DNA of 58,193 bases from Clostridia bacterium (lineage in GTDB: Bacteria > Bacillota > Clostridia > Peptostreptococcales > Acidaminobacteraceae). A program made the position numbers and the translations under genes. The notes under the pieces are model-generated. The model saw only the letters and a list, made by a program, of their open reading frames with translations, did not search any database and was not told the origin of the DNA. The stretch spans positions 1 through 58,193 of the forward strand of contig JACUUV010000013.1 of the NCBI GenBank assembly GCA_014859095.1, read 5' to 3'. Below are positions 40,499-48,780 of this stretch, piece by piece (within the stretch, counting starts at the first letter, position 1; every line of letters starts with the position of its first letter).

Positions 40499-42333
40499 GT
40501 GAAAAAAACAACAGACCTCAGCGCCAAGGCATGGGCGGCCCCGGATCGATGATGATGGGAGGCGCAAAAGCAAAAGACTTCAAAGGTTCCATGAAACGGC
40601 TTGTATCATACCTCGGTGACTACAAATTCAAGATCGGTATAGTAATTCTTTTTGCCATTGGAAGTGCCACTTTTGGAATATTCGGACCTAAACTCCTTGG
40701 TAGGGCAACCACCAAAATATTTGAGGGCGTTATGGGAAAGCTGGTGAACTCCAGTATCGGGATTGATTTTTCTTTTATTTCAGGAATTCTTTTGACACTA
40801 GTGGTCCTATATGGACTCAGTTCAATCTTCTCTTATATTCAGGGCTATATCATGTCAGGTGTTTCCATGCAAGTCAGTTATAATATGAGAAAACAGATTT
40901 CGAAAAAGATGAACAGAATGCCATTCAAGTATTTTGATGATACCAATCATGGTGAGGTGCTTTCAAGAATCACCAATGATGTGGACACGGTCAGTCAGAC
41001 TCTGAACCAAAGCATGACGCAAATCATCACTTCATTCACAACTGTCGTCGGTGTACTCGTCATGATGATCAGCATCAGTGGATTGATGACCCTTGTGGCG
41101 CTCACGATCATACCGGTTTCGATGTTGCTTGTGATGATGATTGTAAAACAGTCCCAAAAGTACTTCAAGGAACAACAAAAGCAACTTGGACATGTGAACG
41201 GCCACATTGAGGAAATCTTTAGTGGCCATGTGATTGTAAAAGCTTTCAATGCGGAAGCAAAGAGTATTGAAACCTTTGATGAATTCAACGACAATTTGTA
41301 TGCAACCGCATGGAAGGCGCAGTTTTTGTCTTCACTCATGATGCCAGTCATGACCATAGTCGGAAATATAGGTTATGTGGCGGTTTGTGTTCTAGGAGGA
41401 ACTCTTGCTGCAAAAAATGCCATCGAAGTTGGAGATATTCAGGCTTTTATTCAGTATGTGAGAAACTTTACACAACCAATCGCTCAGCTGGCAAATATCT
41501 CAAATGTGTTGCAACAGACTGTGGCTTCTGCAGAGCGCGTATTTGAATTTTTGGATGAGGAAGAGGAGTTTGTTGAAACCGATCATCCTGTCAGAAATAT
41601 CGATGTGAAGGGTCATGTGCAGTTTGAAAATGTACACTTCGGTTATAAAGTGGATCAGACCATCATCAATGATTTTTCGGTTGAAATCAGACAAGGTCAA
41701 CGTGTTGCGATAGTGGGGCCAACTGGTGCGGGAAAGACGACAATGGTCAAACTTCTGATGAGATTTTATGATGTGGATTCAGGTCAGATCAAACTGGATG
41801 GACATGACATCAGGAAATTCACCAGAAAGGATTTGAGAGATCAATTCGGGATGGTCCTTCAGGACACTTGGCTCTATAATGCTTCCATAAGGGAGAATAT
41901 CCGCTATGGCAGATTGGACGCAACCGATGATGAAGTGATCGAAGCGGCAAAGGCAGCTCATGTGGACAGTTTTGTGCACACATTGCCAGGGGGTTACGAT
42001 ATGTTGTTGAACGAGGATGCATCCAATGTATCACAAGGTCAGAAACAGTTGATCACCATAGCTAGAGCCATTTTGTCCAATCCCGTGCTCATGATTCTCG
42101 ACGAGGCGACAAGCTCGGTGGATACAAGGACAGAAGTCCAGATTCAAAATGCCATGCTCAATCTGATGAAGAACAGAACCAGCTTCATCATAGCCCACAG
42201 ATTATCGACGATCCGCGATGCGGATCTCATATTGGTCATGAATCATGGAGATATAGTTGAACAGGGTTCACACTTCGATCTGCTGAAACTTGAAGGGTTT
42301 TATGCGGATTTGTACAACAGTCAATTTGAATAG
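40495..42333 (+). CDS. ABC exporter subunit with canonical catalytic site (heterodimer partner 2)
   Basis: This 612-aa protein has an N-terminal Gly/Met-rich tail, six transmembrane helices and an ATPase domain with Walker A GPTGAGKTT and canonical Walker B LMILDEATSSVD. The signature reads VSQGQKQ, with Gln in place of the second Gly, as often seen in the partner of a degenerate subunit. With the preceding gene it should form one consensus and one degenerate ATP site. The likely role is drug or lipid export under MarR control. A terminator follows 10 bp later. Confidence 0.92.
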   Translation: MSEKNNRPQRQGMGGPGSMMMGGAKAKDFKGSMKRLVSYLGDYKFKIGIVILFAIGSATFGIFGPKLLGRATTKIFEGVMGKLVNSSIGIDFSFISGILLTLVVLYGLSSIFSYIQGYIMSGVSMQVSYNMRKQISKKMNRMPFKYFDDTNHGEVLSRITNDVDTVSQTLNQSMTQIITSFTTVVGVLVMMISISGLMTLVALTIIPVSMLLVMMIVKQSQKYFKEQQKQLGHVNGHIEEIFSGHVIVKAFNAEAKSIETFDEFNDNLYATAWKAQFLSSLMMPVMTIVGNIGYVAVCVLGGTLAAKNAIEVGDIQAFIQYVRNFTQPIAQLANISNVLQQTVASAERVFEFLDEEEEFVETDHPVRNIDVKGHVQFENVHFGYKVDQTIINDFSVEIRQGQRVAIVGPTGAGKTTMVKLLMRFYDVDSGQIKLDGHDIRKFTRKDLRDQFGMVLQDTWLYNASIRENIRYGRLDATDDEVIEAAKAAHVDSFVHTLPGGYDMLLNEDASNVSQGQKQLITIARAILSNPVLMILDEATSSVDTRTEVQIQNAMLNLMKNRTSFIIAHRLSTIRDADLILVMNHGDIVEQGSHFDLLKLEGFYADLYNSQFE

Positions 42334-42342
42334 TGACACCAA

Positions 42343-42376
42343 AATCCGGATGCGGCGTAGCATTCGGATTTTTTTT
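42343..42376 (+). terminator. Terminator after the ABC exporter operon
   Basis: AATCCGGATGC pairs with GCATTCGGATT (one G-U) around a 6-nt loop, then eight T. Confidence 0.9.
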
Positions 42377-42460
42377 GTTACCCCTTGTACAAAAGGGTAC
42401 ATTTTGTTTCGAAAATGATTTATTATAAATATAGAAATTTTCAGTTGTATACAGAGAGAG

Positions 42461-42562
42461 ATAAAGATAATCACGCTGAGTAAGTTAGAGGCCAGAAAGT
42501 TCATATTACTCAAACAAGGTTTGTTGGGACCATACAAATTTTCAGGAAAAAAGGGTCAATGA
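42461..42562 (+). pseudogene. N-terminal fragment of a YcaQ-like (winged-helix DNA glycosylase family) protein
   Basis: The frame reads ITLSKLEARKFILLKQGLLG then PYKFSGKKGQ and stops at TGA. The LSxxEARxFxLxxQGL pattern matches the N-terminus of the YcaQ/DUF1006 family, which normally continues for over 300 residues. No ATG is present at the expected start, though GAGAGAG is nearby. Directly at the break the sequence passes into a different gene's C-terminus (42558 onward). A palindromic TACCC-N11-GGGTA element lies upstream at 42379-42399. Confidence 0.55.
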
Positions 42563-42728
42563 CCAGAAAGAGATGCAGCATTTGAATGTGGCATCTGATA
42601 GGGTATCCAAACTGGTGGATGAAGGTCTTTTAGAAATTGACAGCCTCACTAAAATCGCAAGCGCTTCTGAAGGGTTGGCGGAACTTGCCCAAAATCTACA
42701 GAACATCATCAAGAAATTCAAGATATGA
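42558..42728 (+). pseudogene. C-terminal fragment of a methyl-accepting chemotaxis protein
   Basis: The frame reads NDQKEMQHLNVASDRVSKLV and ends ASEGLAELAQNLQNIIKKFK-I before TGA. The heptad pattern and the terminal AxxLxxxAQxLQxxIxKFKI are typical of the last helix of chemotaxis receptors. No N-terminal sensor, membrane or hairpin-tip region is present. It overlaps the end of the YcaQ-like fragment in another frame, marking a deletion junction at about 42550-42560. Confidence 0.55.
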
Positions 42729-42775
42729 TATTTTTTCAATAATGGTATAATAAGAAAAAATACCAGGAGTCCCAA

Positions 42776-43402
42776 ATGAAAAAAATAACAGTTTCAAAGG
42801 ATTTGCTCTTACATTTACCTTATGTCAAAATTGTTGATTATTCAACAGTTGTGAAAGTCGAGGCTTTGAATGAAGCCTTGACTTATGCAATGGATTCGAG
42901 GCTTGACATCATTCAATCCGCATTTGAAGTCGGTCATATTGCTTCCATCGACAATATAAAATGGGGACGCACAGCCTATAGGAAACTAGGTAAAGATCCA
43001 ACGAAATATAGACTCTCAAGTGAAAAATTGATCCGGCGAGTGATCAAAGGACAGGGTATTGAACATATCAATAATGTTGTTGATCTGGCCAATTGGCTTT
43101 CAGTGGAACTAAAGGCACCCATTGGTGTTTATGATGTCAATAAGATCAAAGGAAATATTGTAATGGATTACGGCCGGTCTGGAGAAACATACCAATGTCT
43201 GGCGGGTTATGAGCTCAATTTGGAGGGTTTGCCACTCTTAAGGGATGACTCCGGTCCTTTTGGTTCTTCGACAGCCGATTCGGTGAGAACTGCTGTGGAT
43301 AGCAATACCACTCAAGCCATATTGTGTATATATTTGTTCAACCCTGACGAGGAAGAGGCTGAATATCTGAAAATGACAACCTCATTTTTCAAACGTTTAT
43401 AG
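42776..43402 (+). CDS. B3/4 tRNA-editing-like domain protein (second paralogue)
   Basis: This 208-aa protein shares with the 27596 gene the pattern WGRTAYRKLGKDPTKYRLSSEKLIRRVIKGQGIEHINNVVDLAN, the core of the B3/B4 domain. Overall it is more distant from PheRS. It may hydrolyse misacylated tRNA or bind an amino acid-like ligand; function is not established. AGGAG lies 6 nt before the ATG. The tag gene starts 11 bp after its stop, so they are probably co-transcribed. Confidence 0.83.
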   Translation: MKKITVSKDLLLHLPYVKIVDYSTVVKVEALNEALTYAMDSRLDIIQSAFEVGHIASIDNIKWGRTAYRKLGKDPTKYRLSSEKLIRRVIKGQGIEHINNVVDLANWLSVELKAPIGVYDVNKIKGNIVMDYGRSGETYQCLAGYELNLEGLPLLRDDSGPFGSSTADSVRTAVDSNTTQAILCIYLFNPDEEEAEYLKMTTSFFKRL

Positions 43403-43413
43403 GAGTGTGTCCT

Positions 43414-43989
43414 ATGGATAGATGTGCATGGGTAAATTTGCAAAACGAGTTATATGTCCGTTATCATGATGAAGAATGGGGAGTACCTGTACATGACGAT
43501 CGTAAGCATTTTGAGATGATCATCCTCGAAGGTGCTCAGGCGGGGCTGTCTTGGGAGACCATACTGAAGAAACGCGAGAATTATCGAAAGGCGTTTGATG
43601 GCTTCGATCCGGAGAAGATTGCTGTCTATGATGAGTCCAAAGTACAGGAACTACTAAGCAATGAGGGGATTGTCAGAAATAGACTAAAAATAAAATCTGC
43701 AATTCAAAATGCAAATGTGTTTCTTAAAATCCAACATGAGTTCGGCACATTTGATGCTTATATATGGAGTTTTGTGAATGATGTGCCCGTCCAAAATAAT
43801 TTTCAAGCGATTAAAGAGGTCCCTGCTAAGACGGAGTTATCCGACAGAATCGCGAAAGCTTTGAAAAAGCGTGGAATGAATTTTGTCGGATCGACCATCA
43901 TTTATGCTTATATGCAAGCTGCTGGACTGGTCAATGACCACACAAATGACTGTTTTAAAAAATCTGGTTGCGTATGTCGCGGATCGTGA
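43414..43989 (+). CDS. tag: DNA-3-methyladenine glycosylase I
   Basis: This base-excision repair enzyme removes 3-methyladenine. The N-terminus MDRCAWVN holds the zinc-ligand Cys4, and YHDEEWGVPVHDDRKHFEMIILEGAQAGLSWETIL is the family signature with the catalytic and base-pocket residues. The C-terminal zinc ligands are in NDHTNDCFKKSGCVC. The ATG at 43414, 8 nt after AGGAG, gives 191 aa; an in-frame GTG at 43405 is inside the ribosome site. Confidence 0.95.
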   Translation: MDRCAWVNLQNELYVRYHDEEWGVPVHDDRKHFEMIILEGAQAGLSWETILKKRENYRKAFDGFDPEKIAVYDESKVQELLSNEGIVRNRLKIKSAIQNANVFLKIQHEFGTFDAYIWSFVNDVPVQNNFQAIKEVPAKTELSDRIAKALKKRGMNFVGSTIIYAYMQAAGLVNDHTNDCFKKSGCVCRGS

Positions 43990-44011
43990 TTATAATTTAT
44001 TGAAAAATTGC

Positions 44012-44042
44012 GATAGCAATAGACTGTGTGTCTATTGCTATC
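44012..44042 (+). terminator. Perfect 13-bp hairpin after tag
   Basis: GATAGCAATAGAC and GTCTATTGCTATC are perfect complements around a 5-nt loop, followed only by TTGTACTT. It probably serves as a weak terminator or 3'-end stabiliser. Confidence 0.5.
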
Positions 44043-44074
44043 TTGTACTTAAATGCAGGGAAGAAATCAAATAA

Positions 44075-44185
44075 ATCAAAATCAAACACAAGCGATTGTC
44101 ACTATATCTCGGGGCTGATGAACTCCATCCTGATGACTATGATTATGACATCCTGTTAAAAAGCAAAGAAAAAAGAAAAATGTAA
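44075..44185 (+). pseudogene. Possible C-terminal coding remnant in the tag-opp gap
   Basis: A startless frame of 36 codons reads RLSLYLGADELHPDDYDYDI then LLKSKEKRKM before TAA. The acidic-then-basic pattern looks like a true protein tail, perhaps of a MutS-family or other DNA-binding ATPase, but I cannot identify it. The codons resemble those of neighbouring genes. The gap of about 580 bp (43990-44569) otherwise contains regulatory-looking repeats. Confidence 0.3.
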
Positions 44186-44348
44186 TAATGAATGGAATAG
44201 CAATATTGAAGGATTACGTCTATCCTGACAGCTTGTTTCATTTTTGTTAGAATTTTGTGAACGTTCCAAAAACTCAATATAAATTTATTTTTACGGTTTT
44301 TACCCTCTGAAACCCCCTTCAGCGTACAGAAAAGTTTGAAAATTCCGC

Positions 44349-44387
44349 ATTATTAATATATATTAATAATATGAACGGTGCTATAAT
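44349..44387 (+). promoter_or_regulatory. Opp operon promoter region with 22-bp AT-rich palindrome
   Basis: A perfect 22-bp palindrome (44349-44370, arms ATTATTAATAT/ATATTAATAAT) occupies the -35 area of the TATAAT at 44382-44387. A protein bound there would govern access to the promoter. AT-rich palindromes can also arise by chance, but perfect 22-bp symmetry is notable. Confidence 0.5.
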
Positions 44388-44416
44388 TAAGAAAGCGTAA
44401 CATATGGAGCGGTTAA

Positions 44417-44527
44417 GACATAAAAATTATCGGTACCAAATAAGGCGATTATGGACTTTCTTATAAGGGGGAGAGTTGCATTATGAGGGGGAAGAATATG
44501 GTCAAGACATAAGTGATATGACATAAG
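44417..44527 (+). repeat. Three GACATAA repeats in the opp leader
   Basis: GACATAA occurs at 44417-44423, 44506-44512 and 44520-44526; the last two are 14 bp apart and extended to GACATAAG. CGGTACC and CGGTATC follow the first and the last copies. A possible 9-codon leader peptide (ATG at 44482, after GGGGGAG) lies between. The function is unknown. Confidence 0.35.
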
Positions 44528-44569
44528 TACGGTATCAAACATTTTGGGATGTACGAAAGGAGAAACACA

Positions 44570-45496
44570 GTGGGATCATATTATTTGAAAAGGGTTATCT
44601 CGTCAATTGTCACCATTTTGCTCATTGCCACATTGACTTTTACAATGATGCACTCCATACCTGGAGGGCCATTCACTAGAGAAAGGCCAGTACCTGCAGA
44701 GATATTGAGATCTTTGAATGAAAAATACAATTTGGACGCGCCATTATATGTTCAGTACTTTGATTATATGAAAGGCTTGGTCACATTTGACTTGGGTCCT
44801 TCTTATTCTAAAATAGGAACCTCGGTCAATGATCTGCTTGTTGCCGGTTTCCCGACTTCCGCAAAAATAGGTCTGATGGCGAGTGTACTGATCATTATAC
44901 TTGGAATTCCCGTCGGAATCATTTCGGCGCTGAAACAGAACAAACCCATAGACTATTTTGTCATGTTCATGGCGACGCTCGGCGTCACAGTGCCCAGTTT
45001 TGTTGTCGCCACATTGATCATATACTTTTTTGCCGGAAAGTTGGGATGGATTCCATCATTTGGCTTGACTTCACCACTTGGTTATATTGGACCTGTGATA
45101 GCGTTGACCGGTTATTCGTTGTCATTCGTGGCACGTTTGACCCGTTCGAGTATGCTTGAAGTGCTGAGACAAGATTATATCCGTACAGCAAGAGCCAATG
45201 GCCTCAAGGAGTTCAGCGTAATCGGAAAGCACGCCGTGAAAAATGCATTGATTCCTGTTGTAACTTATATAGGCCCGATGATAGCAGCCATCTTGACGGG
45301 TTCATTTGTTGTTGAAAAGATTTTTGCTGTTCCTGGAATGGGAAGGTATTACGTGGAAAGTGTTACTAATCGTGATTATACAACCATAATGGGCATGACC
45401 GTTTTCTATGCCGCATTCTATATCGTCATGGTATTGTTTGTAGATATCGCATATGGCTTCATCGATCCTAGAATACGACTTGGAAAGGAGAAATAG
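44570..45496 (+). CDS. oppB: Oligopeptide ABC transporter permease OppB
   Basis: This membrane permease has six hydrophobic segments. The N-terminal motif is LKRVISSIVTILLIATLTFTMMHSIPGGPF, and the EAA loop reads IRTARANGLKEFSVIGKHAVKNALIP. The start is a GTG at 44570, 7 nt after AAAGGAG, giving 308 aa; an upstream in-frame ATG at 44549 precedes that ribosome site. It is the first gene of oppBCDF-A. The long leader holds a palindrome and repeats that may regulate it. Confidence 0.93.
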   Translation: MGSYYLKRVISSIVTILLIATLTFTMMHSIPGGPFTRERPVPAEILRSLNEKYNLDAPLYVQYFDYMKGLVTFDLGPSYSKIGTSVNDLLVAGFPTSAKIGLMASVLIIILGIPVGIISALKQNKPIDYFVMFMATLGVTVPSFVVATLIIYFFAGKLGWIPSFGLTSPLGYIGPVIALTGYSLSFVARLTRSSMLEVLRQDYIRTARANGLKEFSVIGKHAVKNALIPVVTYIGPMIAAILTGSFVVEKIFAVPGMGRYYVESVTNRDYTTIMGMTVFYAAFYIVMVLFVDIAYGFIDPRIRLGKEK

Positions 45497-45500
45497 CAAA

Positions 45501-46700
45501 ATGAAGGACAATAGATTTGAATTTTTGGAAAGCAATATTGAAGATGAGGAAATCACCAGACCGAGTCTGACTTATTGGCAAGATGCTTGGAGACGGCTTA
45601 AGAAGCATAAATTGGCAATGATCGGAATCGTTCTTATAGTTTTTATAGTTTTATTTGGTACGGTGGGTCCTTATCTGACACCATACAGTTACTCCGATCA
45701 AAGCAATGATTTTAAGAATCTTCCTCCGAGATTGGATGTATTTGAGGTTGAAGAGGGTATAAACCTTTATCTTTCGAACGATTACAATATGTTTTTGGTT
45801 CTTGAAAACGGAAAGATGGATAGAAAATTGAAGCTTGATCATAGAGATGCCATCAACAAGGTTTATACTTATTTGTTGGATGCCGGCAATTCTGAAGAAG
45901 TGGTCATCTTGGATTTTTCCTACAATACCTTAAAAGACAAACAAGGTTATGATTACAATTTTACAATTGAGTATAAAGGTGAGATTTTTAAATATACGAC
46001 TGGTTCGAAATTCAATATGTCATTTCCATTTGGCACAGACGATTTGGGCCGTGATATCTTGACAAGAGTTATGTACGGCGCCAGAATTTCACTATTGATT
46101 GCCGTCATAGCGACAATGGTCAATTTATTCATTGGTGTAATTTATGGCAGTATTTCAGGCTTTGAAGGAGGCCGAGTTGACAATATCATGATGAGAATCG
46201 TAGATATCATCAACTCCATTCCTTTGATGCTTTACGTGATCCTTTTGATGGTCTGGTTCAGAAAATCAGATGGTCTCACCAATATTATCATCGCTCTGAG
46301 CAGTGTATTCTGGGTCGGTATGGCAAGACTTGTCCGCGGCCAGATGCTCTCTCTCAAGGAACAGGAATTTGTACTTGCTGCAAGAGTCATCGGTGTACCG
46401 AAACACAAAATCATATTGAGACACCTGATACCAAATGCAATTGGACCTATTATCGTCGCTATGACCATGATGATTCCAACAGCGGTATTTACTGAAGCCT
46501 TCTTGAGTTTTATCGGACTTGGCGTTTCAGCACCACAAGCATCTTGGGGAACACTAGCAAACAATGCGTTATCGGGATTGATCACATATCCTTACCAATT
46601 GTTTTTCCCTGCACTCGCCATTGCAATCACAATGCTTGCATTTAACTTTTTAGGCGATGGACTCAGAGATGCGTTGGATCCAAGATTGAGAAAAGGATAG
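45501..46700 (+). CDS. oppC: Oligopeptide ABC transporter permease OppC
   Basis: This is the second permease, 399 aa. An N-terminal cytoplasmic tail with LTYWQDAWRRLKKHKLAMIG leads into TM1. An extracytoplasmic loop of about 100 residues, larger than in E. coli OppC, follows before the FPFGTDDLGRDILTRVMYGARISL motif that opens the permease core. The EAA loop is AARVIGVPKHKIILRHLIPNAIGPI. The ATG at 45501 follows AAAGGAG; upstream in-frame codons lie inside oppB. Confidence 0.93.
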   Translation: MKDNRFEFLESNIEDEEITRPSLTYWQDAWRRLKKHKLAMIGIVLIVFIVLFGTVGPYLTPYSYSDQSNDFKNLPPRLDVFEVEEGINLYLSNDYNMFLVLENGKMDRKLKLDHRDAINKVYTYLLDAGNSEEVVILDFSYNTLKDKQGYDYNFTIEYKGEIFKYTTGSKFNMSFPFGTDDLGRDILTRVMYGARISLLIAVIATMVNLFIGVIYGSISGFEGGRVDNIMMRIVDIINSIPLMLYVILLMVWFRKSDGLTNIIIALSSVFWVGMARLVRGQMLSLKEQEFVLAARVIGVPKHKIILRHLIPNAIGPIIVAMTMMIPTAVFTEAFLSFIGLGVSAPQASWGTLANNALSGLITYPYQLFFPALAIAITMLAFNFLGDGLRDALDPRLRKG

Positions 46701-46709
46701 GGGTGAATC

Positions 46710-47726
46710 ATGAAAAAAATACTTGAAGTAAAAAATTTAAGCACTTCATTTTTCACTCATATGGGTGAAGTCAAAGCGGTGAGAGGCAATTCCTTCTCAA
46801 TGGACAAAGGTGATATATTAGGTATTGTGGGAGAATCCGGTAGTGGCAAGAGCGTAACCGCACTATCCATTATGGGACTCATAGACCATCCAGGTCGCAT
46901 CACTGGTGGTGAGATCATATTCGATGGCGAAGTGATTTCCAATAAACCGGATGCGGTAATGGCCAATATCAGAGGCAAAGAAATCTCTATGATTTTCCAG
47001 GATCCCATGACATCCCTCAATCCGGTTTTTACCATTGAAAACCTAATGATTGAAGTCATCAGGAGACACCAGAAGGTCAGCAAAAGTGAAGCTAGGGCAA
47101 TAGCCATCGAAAAACTCGATATGGTAGGAATTCCTGAACCGGAGAGCAGAATCAGATCTTATCCACATGAATTCTCAGGCGGAATGAGACAAAGGGCTAT
47201 GATTGCCACTGCACTGTCTTGCAACCCTAAATTGTTGATTGCCGACGAACCGACAACTGCACTGGACGTTACCATTCAAGCTCAAATCCTCGATATTCTA
47301 ATAAAGTTATCAAAAGAAATAGAAACATCCATCATAATCATCACCCATGACCTTGGTGTCATAGCGGAAACCTGTCATAATCTGGTCGTCATGTATGGCG
47401 GCATGATCATGGAAAAAGGTTCTGTCGATGAGATTTTCCATAGTCCTCAGCATCCTTATACACAAGGATTGATGAATTCTATTCCCAAAATGCATTCGAA
47501 ATCCAAGGGAAGATTGATTCCTATTCCTGGTTCTCCACCGGATTTGATGAATCCTCCTATAGGTTGTCCATTCTCACCCAGATGCCCGAATGCTATGGCA
47601 ATCTGCAAACAGGAAAAGGCGCCTGTATATCGGATCAATGAAACGCATACTTCTGCATGTTGGTTATTGCACGAAGATGCACCGATGGTAGAAGGATATA
47701 AAAAAGGATGTGAAATCGATGGCTGA
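46710..47726 (+). CDS. oppD: Oligopeptide ABC transporter ATPase OppD
   Basis: This ATPase has Walker A GESGSGKSV, Q-loop IFQDPMTSLNPVF, signature FSGGMRQRAMIA and Walker B LLIADEPTTALD. The C-terminal peptide-transporter extension includes GCPFSPRCPNAMAIC, whose four-cysteine pattern is typical of a 4Fe-4S-like site in Opp/Dpp ATPases. The 338-aa length is normal. GGGGTG precedes the ATG. It overlaps oppF by 8 bp. Confidence 0.93.
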   Translation: MKKILEVKNLSTSFFTHMGEVKAVRGNSFSMDKGDILGIVGESGSGKSVTALSIMGLIDHPGRITGGEIIFDGEVISNKPDAVMANIRGKEISMIFQDPMTSLNPVFTIENLMIEVIRRHQKVSKSEARAIAIEKLDMVGIPEPESRIRSYPHEFSGGMRQRAMIATALSCNPKLLIADEPTTALDVTIQAQILDILIKLSKEIETSIIIITHDLGVIAETCHNLVVMYGGMIMEKGSVDEIFHSPQHPYTQGLMNSIPKMHSKSKGRLIPIPGSPPDLMNPPIGCPFSPRCPNAMAICKQEKAPVYRINETHTSACWLLHEDAPMVEGYKKGCEIDG

Positions 47727-48711
47727 AAAAAAACCTTTATTGGAAGTTAGGAACTTAAAAAAGTATTTTCCTGTAAAAACACCAATGTTTCAAAAAGAAA
47801 AAAATCTGCTCAAAGCAGTGGATGACCTCTCATTTTTTATTCATAAGGGTGAAACATTTGGCCTCGTTGGTGAATCAGGGTGCGGAAAGTCAACTATCGG
47901 ACGTTGTGTGGTAAGGCTTTATGAGCCCACAGACGGCGAAATCATATTTGATGGAGTCGATATAGCAAAACTGTCGAACAAAGAACTTCTGAAATACAGA
48001 AAAAAAATTCAGATGATTTTTCAGGATCCTTACGCATCACTCAACACGCGTATGACCATTGCAGAAATCATCGGTGAAGGAATGGACATCCATACTGATC
48101 ATAAAGGGCCAGCGCGTATGGAGCGAATTCATAGTCTGCTGACCAGAGTCGGTCTTAAGAAAGAACATGCCAATAGATACCCCCATGAATTCTCGGGCGG
48201 ACAAAGGCAGAGAATCGGTATTGCCAGGGCTCTTGCCATCGAACCTGAACTGATCATTTGTGACGAGCCGATTTCAGCTCTGGACGTTTCCATTCAAGCT
48301 CAAGTCGTCAATATGCTTGAAGATCTCCAAAATGATTTGGGACTGACTTATTTGTTTATAGCCCATGACCTTTCCATGGTCAAGCACATTTCCGACAGAA
48401 TTGGAGTTATGTATTTGGGACACATGATGGAAGTCGCCACCAGTGAGGAATTGTATGACAAACCACTACATCCTTATACAAAGGCATTGTTGTCTTCTAT
48501 TCCTATACCGGATCCCGGTGTTAAAAAAGAAGGCAGAATCATTTTACAAGGTGATGTCAAAAGTCCGATCAATCCGAAACCGGGTTGCCGATTCAGCACA
48601 CGCTGCCGATATTGCGTGGATAGATGCAAAGTTGAGACACCGGAACTAAGAGAAATCATGCCGAATCATTTTGCGTCTTGTCATATCGTAGAAGAAATCA
48701 ACGGCTTGTAA
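47719..48711 (+). CDS. oppF: Oligopeptide ABC transporter ATPase OppF
   Basis: This second ATPase has Walker A GESGCGKST, Q-loop IFQDPYASLNTRM, signature FSGGQRQRIGIA and Walker B LIICDEPISALD. The C-terminal oligopeptide domain has GCRFSTRCRYCVDRC. The ATG at 47719 lies about 11 nt from AAAGG inside the end of oppD; a GTG at 47710 is too close to that site. The length is 330 aa. Confidence 0.92.
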   Translation: MAEKKPLLEVRNLKKYFPVKTPMFQKEKNLLKAVDDLSFFIHKGETFGLVGESGCGKSTIGRCVVRLYEPTDGEIIFDGVDIAKLSNKELLKYRKKIQMIFQDPYASLNTRMTIAEIIGEGMDIHTDHKGPARMERIHSLLTRVGLKKEHANRYPHEFSGGQRQRIGIARALAIEPELIICDEPISALDVSIQAQVVNMLEDLQNDLGLTYLFIAHDLSMVKHISDRIGVMYLGHMMEVATSEELYDKPLHPYTKALLSSIPIPDPGVKKEGRIILQGDVKSPINPKPGCRFSTRCRYCVDRCKVETPELREIMPNHFASCHIVEEINGL

Positions 48712-48728
48712 GATTTAATTGTTATTAT

Positions 48729-48747
48729 TTGCCGCCCAAGGCGGTAA
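48729..48747 (+). other. Intercistronic GC hairpin between oppF and oppA
   Basis: TTGCCGCC-CAA-GGCGGTAA forms a compact stem without a T-run, 30 nt before the oppA ribosome site. Such hairpins often stabilise upstream mRNA and help give different levels of binding protein and membrane genes (inference). Confidence 0.5.
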
Positions 48748-48780
48748 TTAATATAAACCTAATGTAAGAAGGAGGATACT

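Noticed and set aside
43990-44569. tRNA or small stable RNA gene in the 580-bp gap
   Set aside because: No cloverleaf, GTTCRA-type T-arm or anticodon stem could be found; the perfect hairpin at 44012 is a simple stem-loop.
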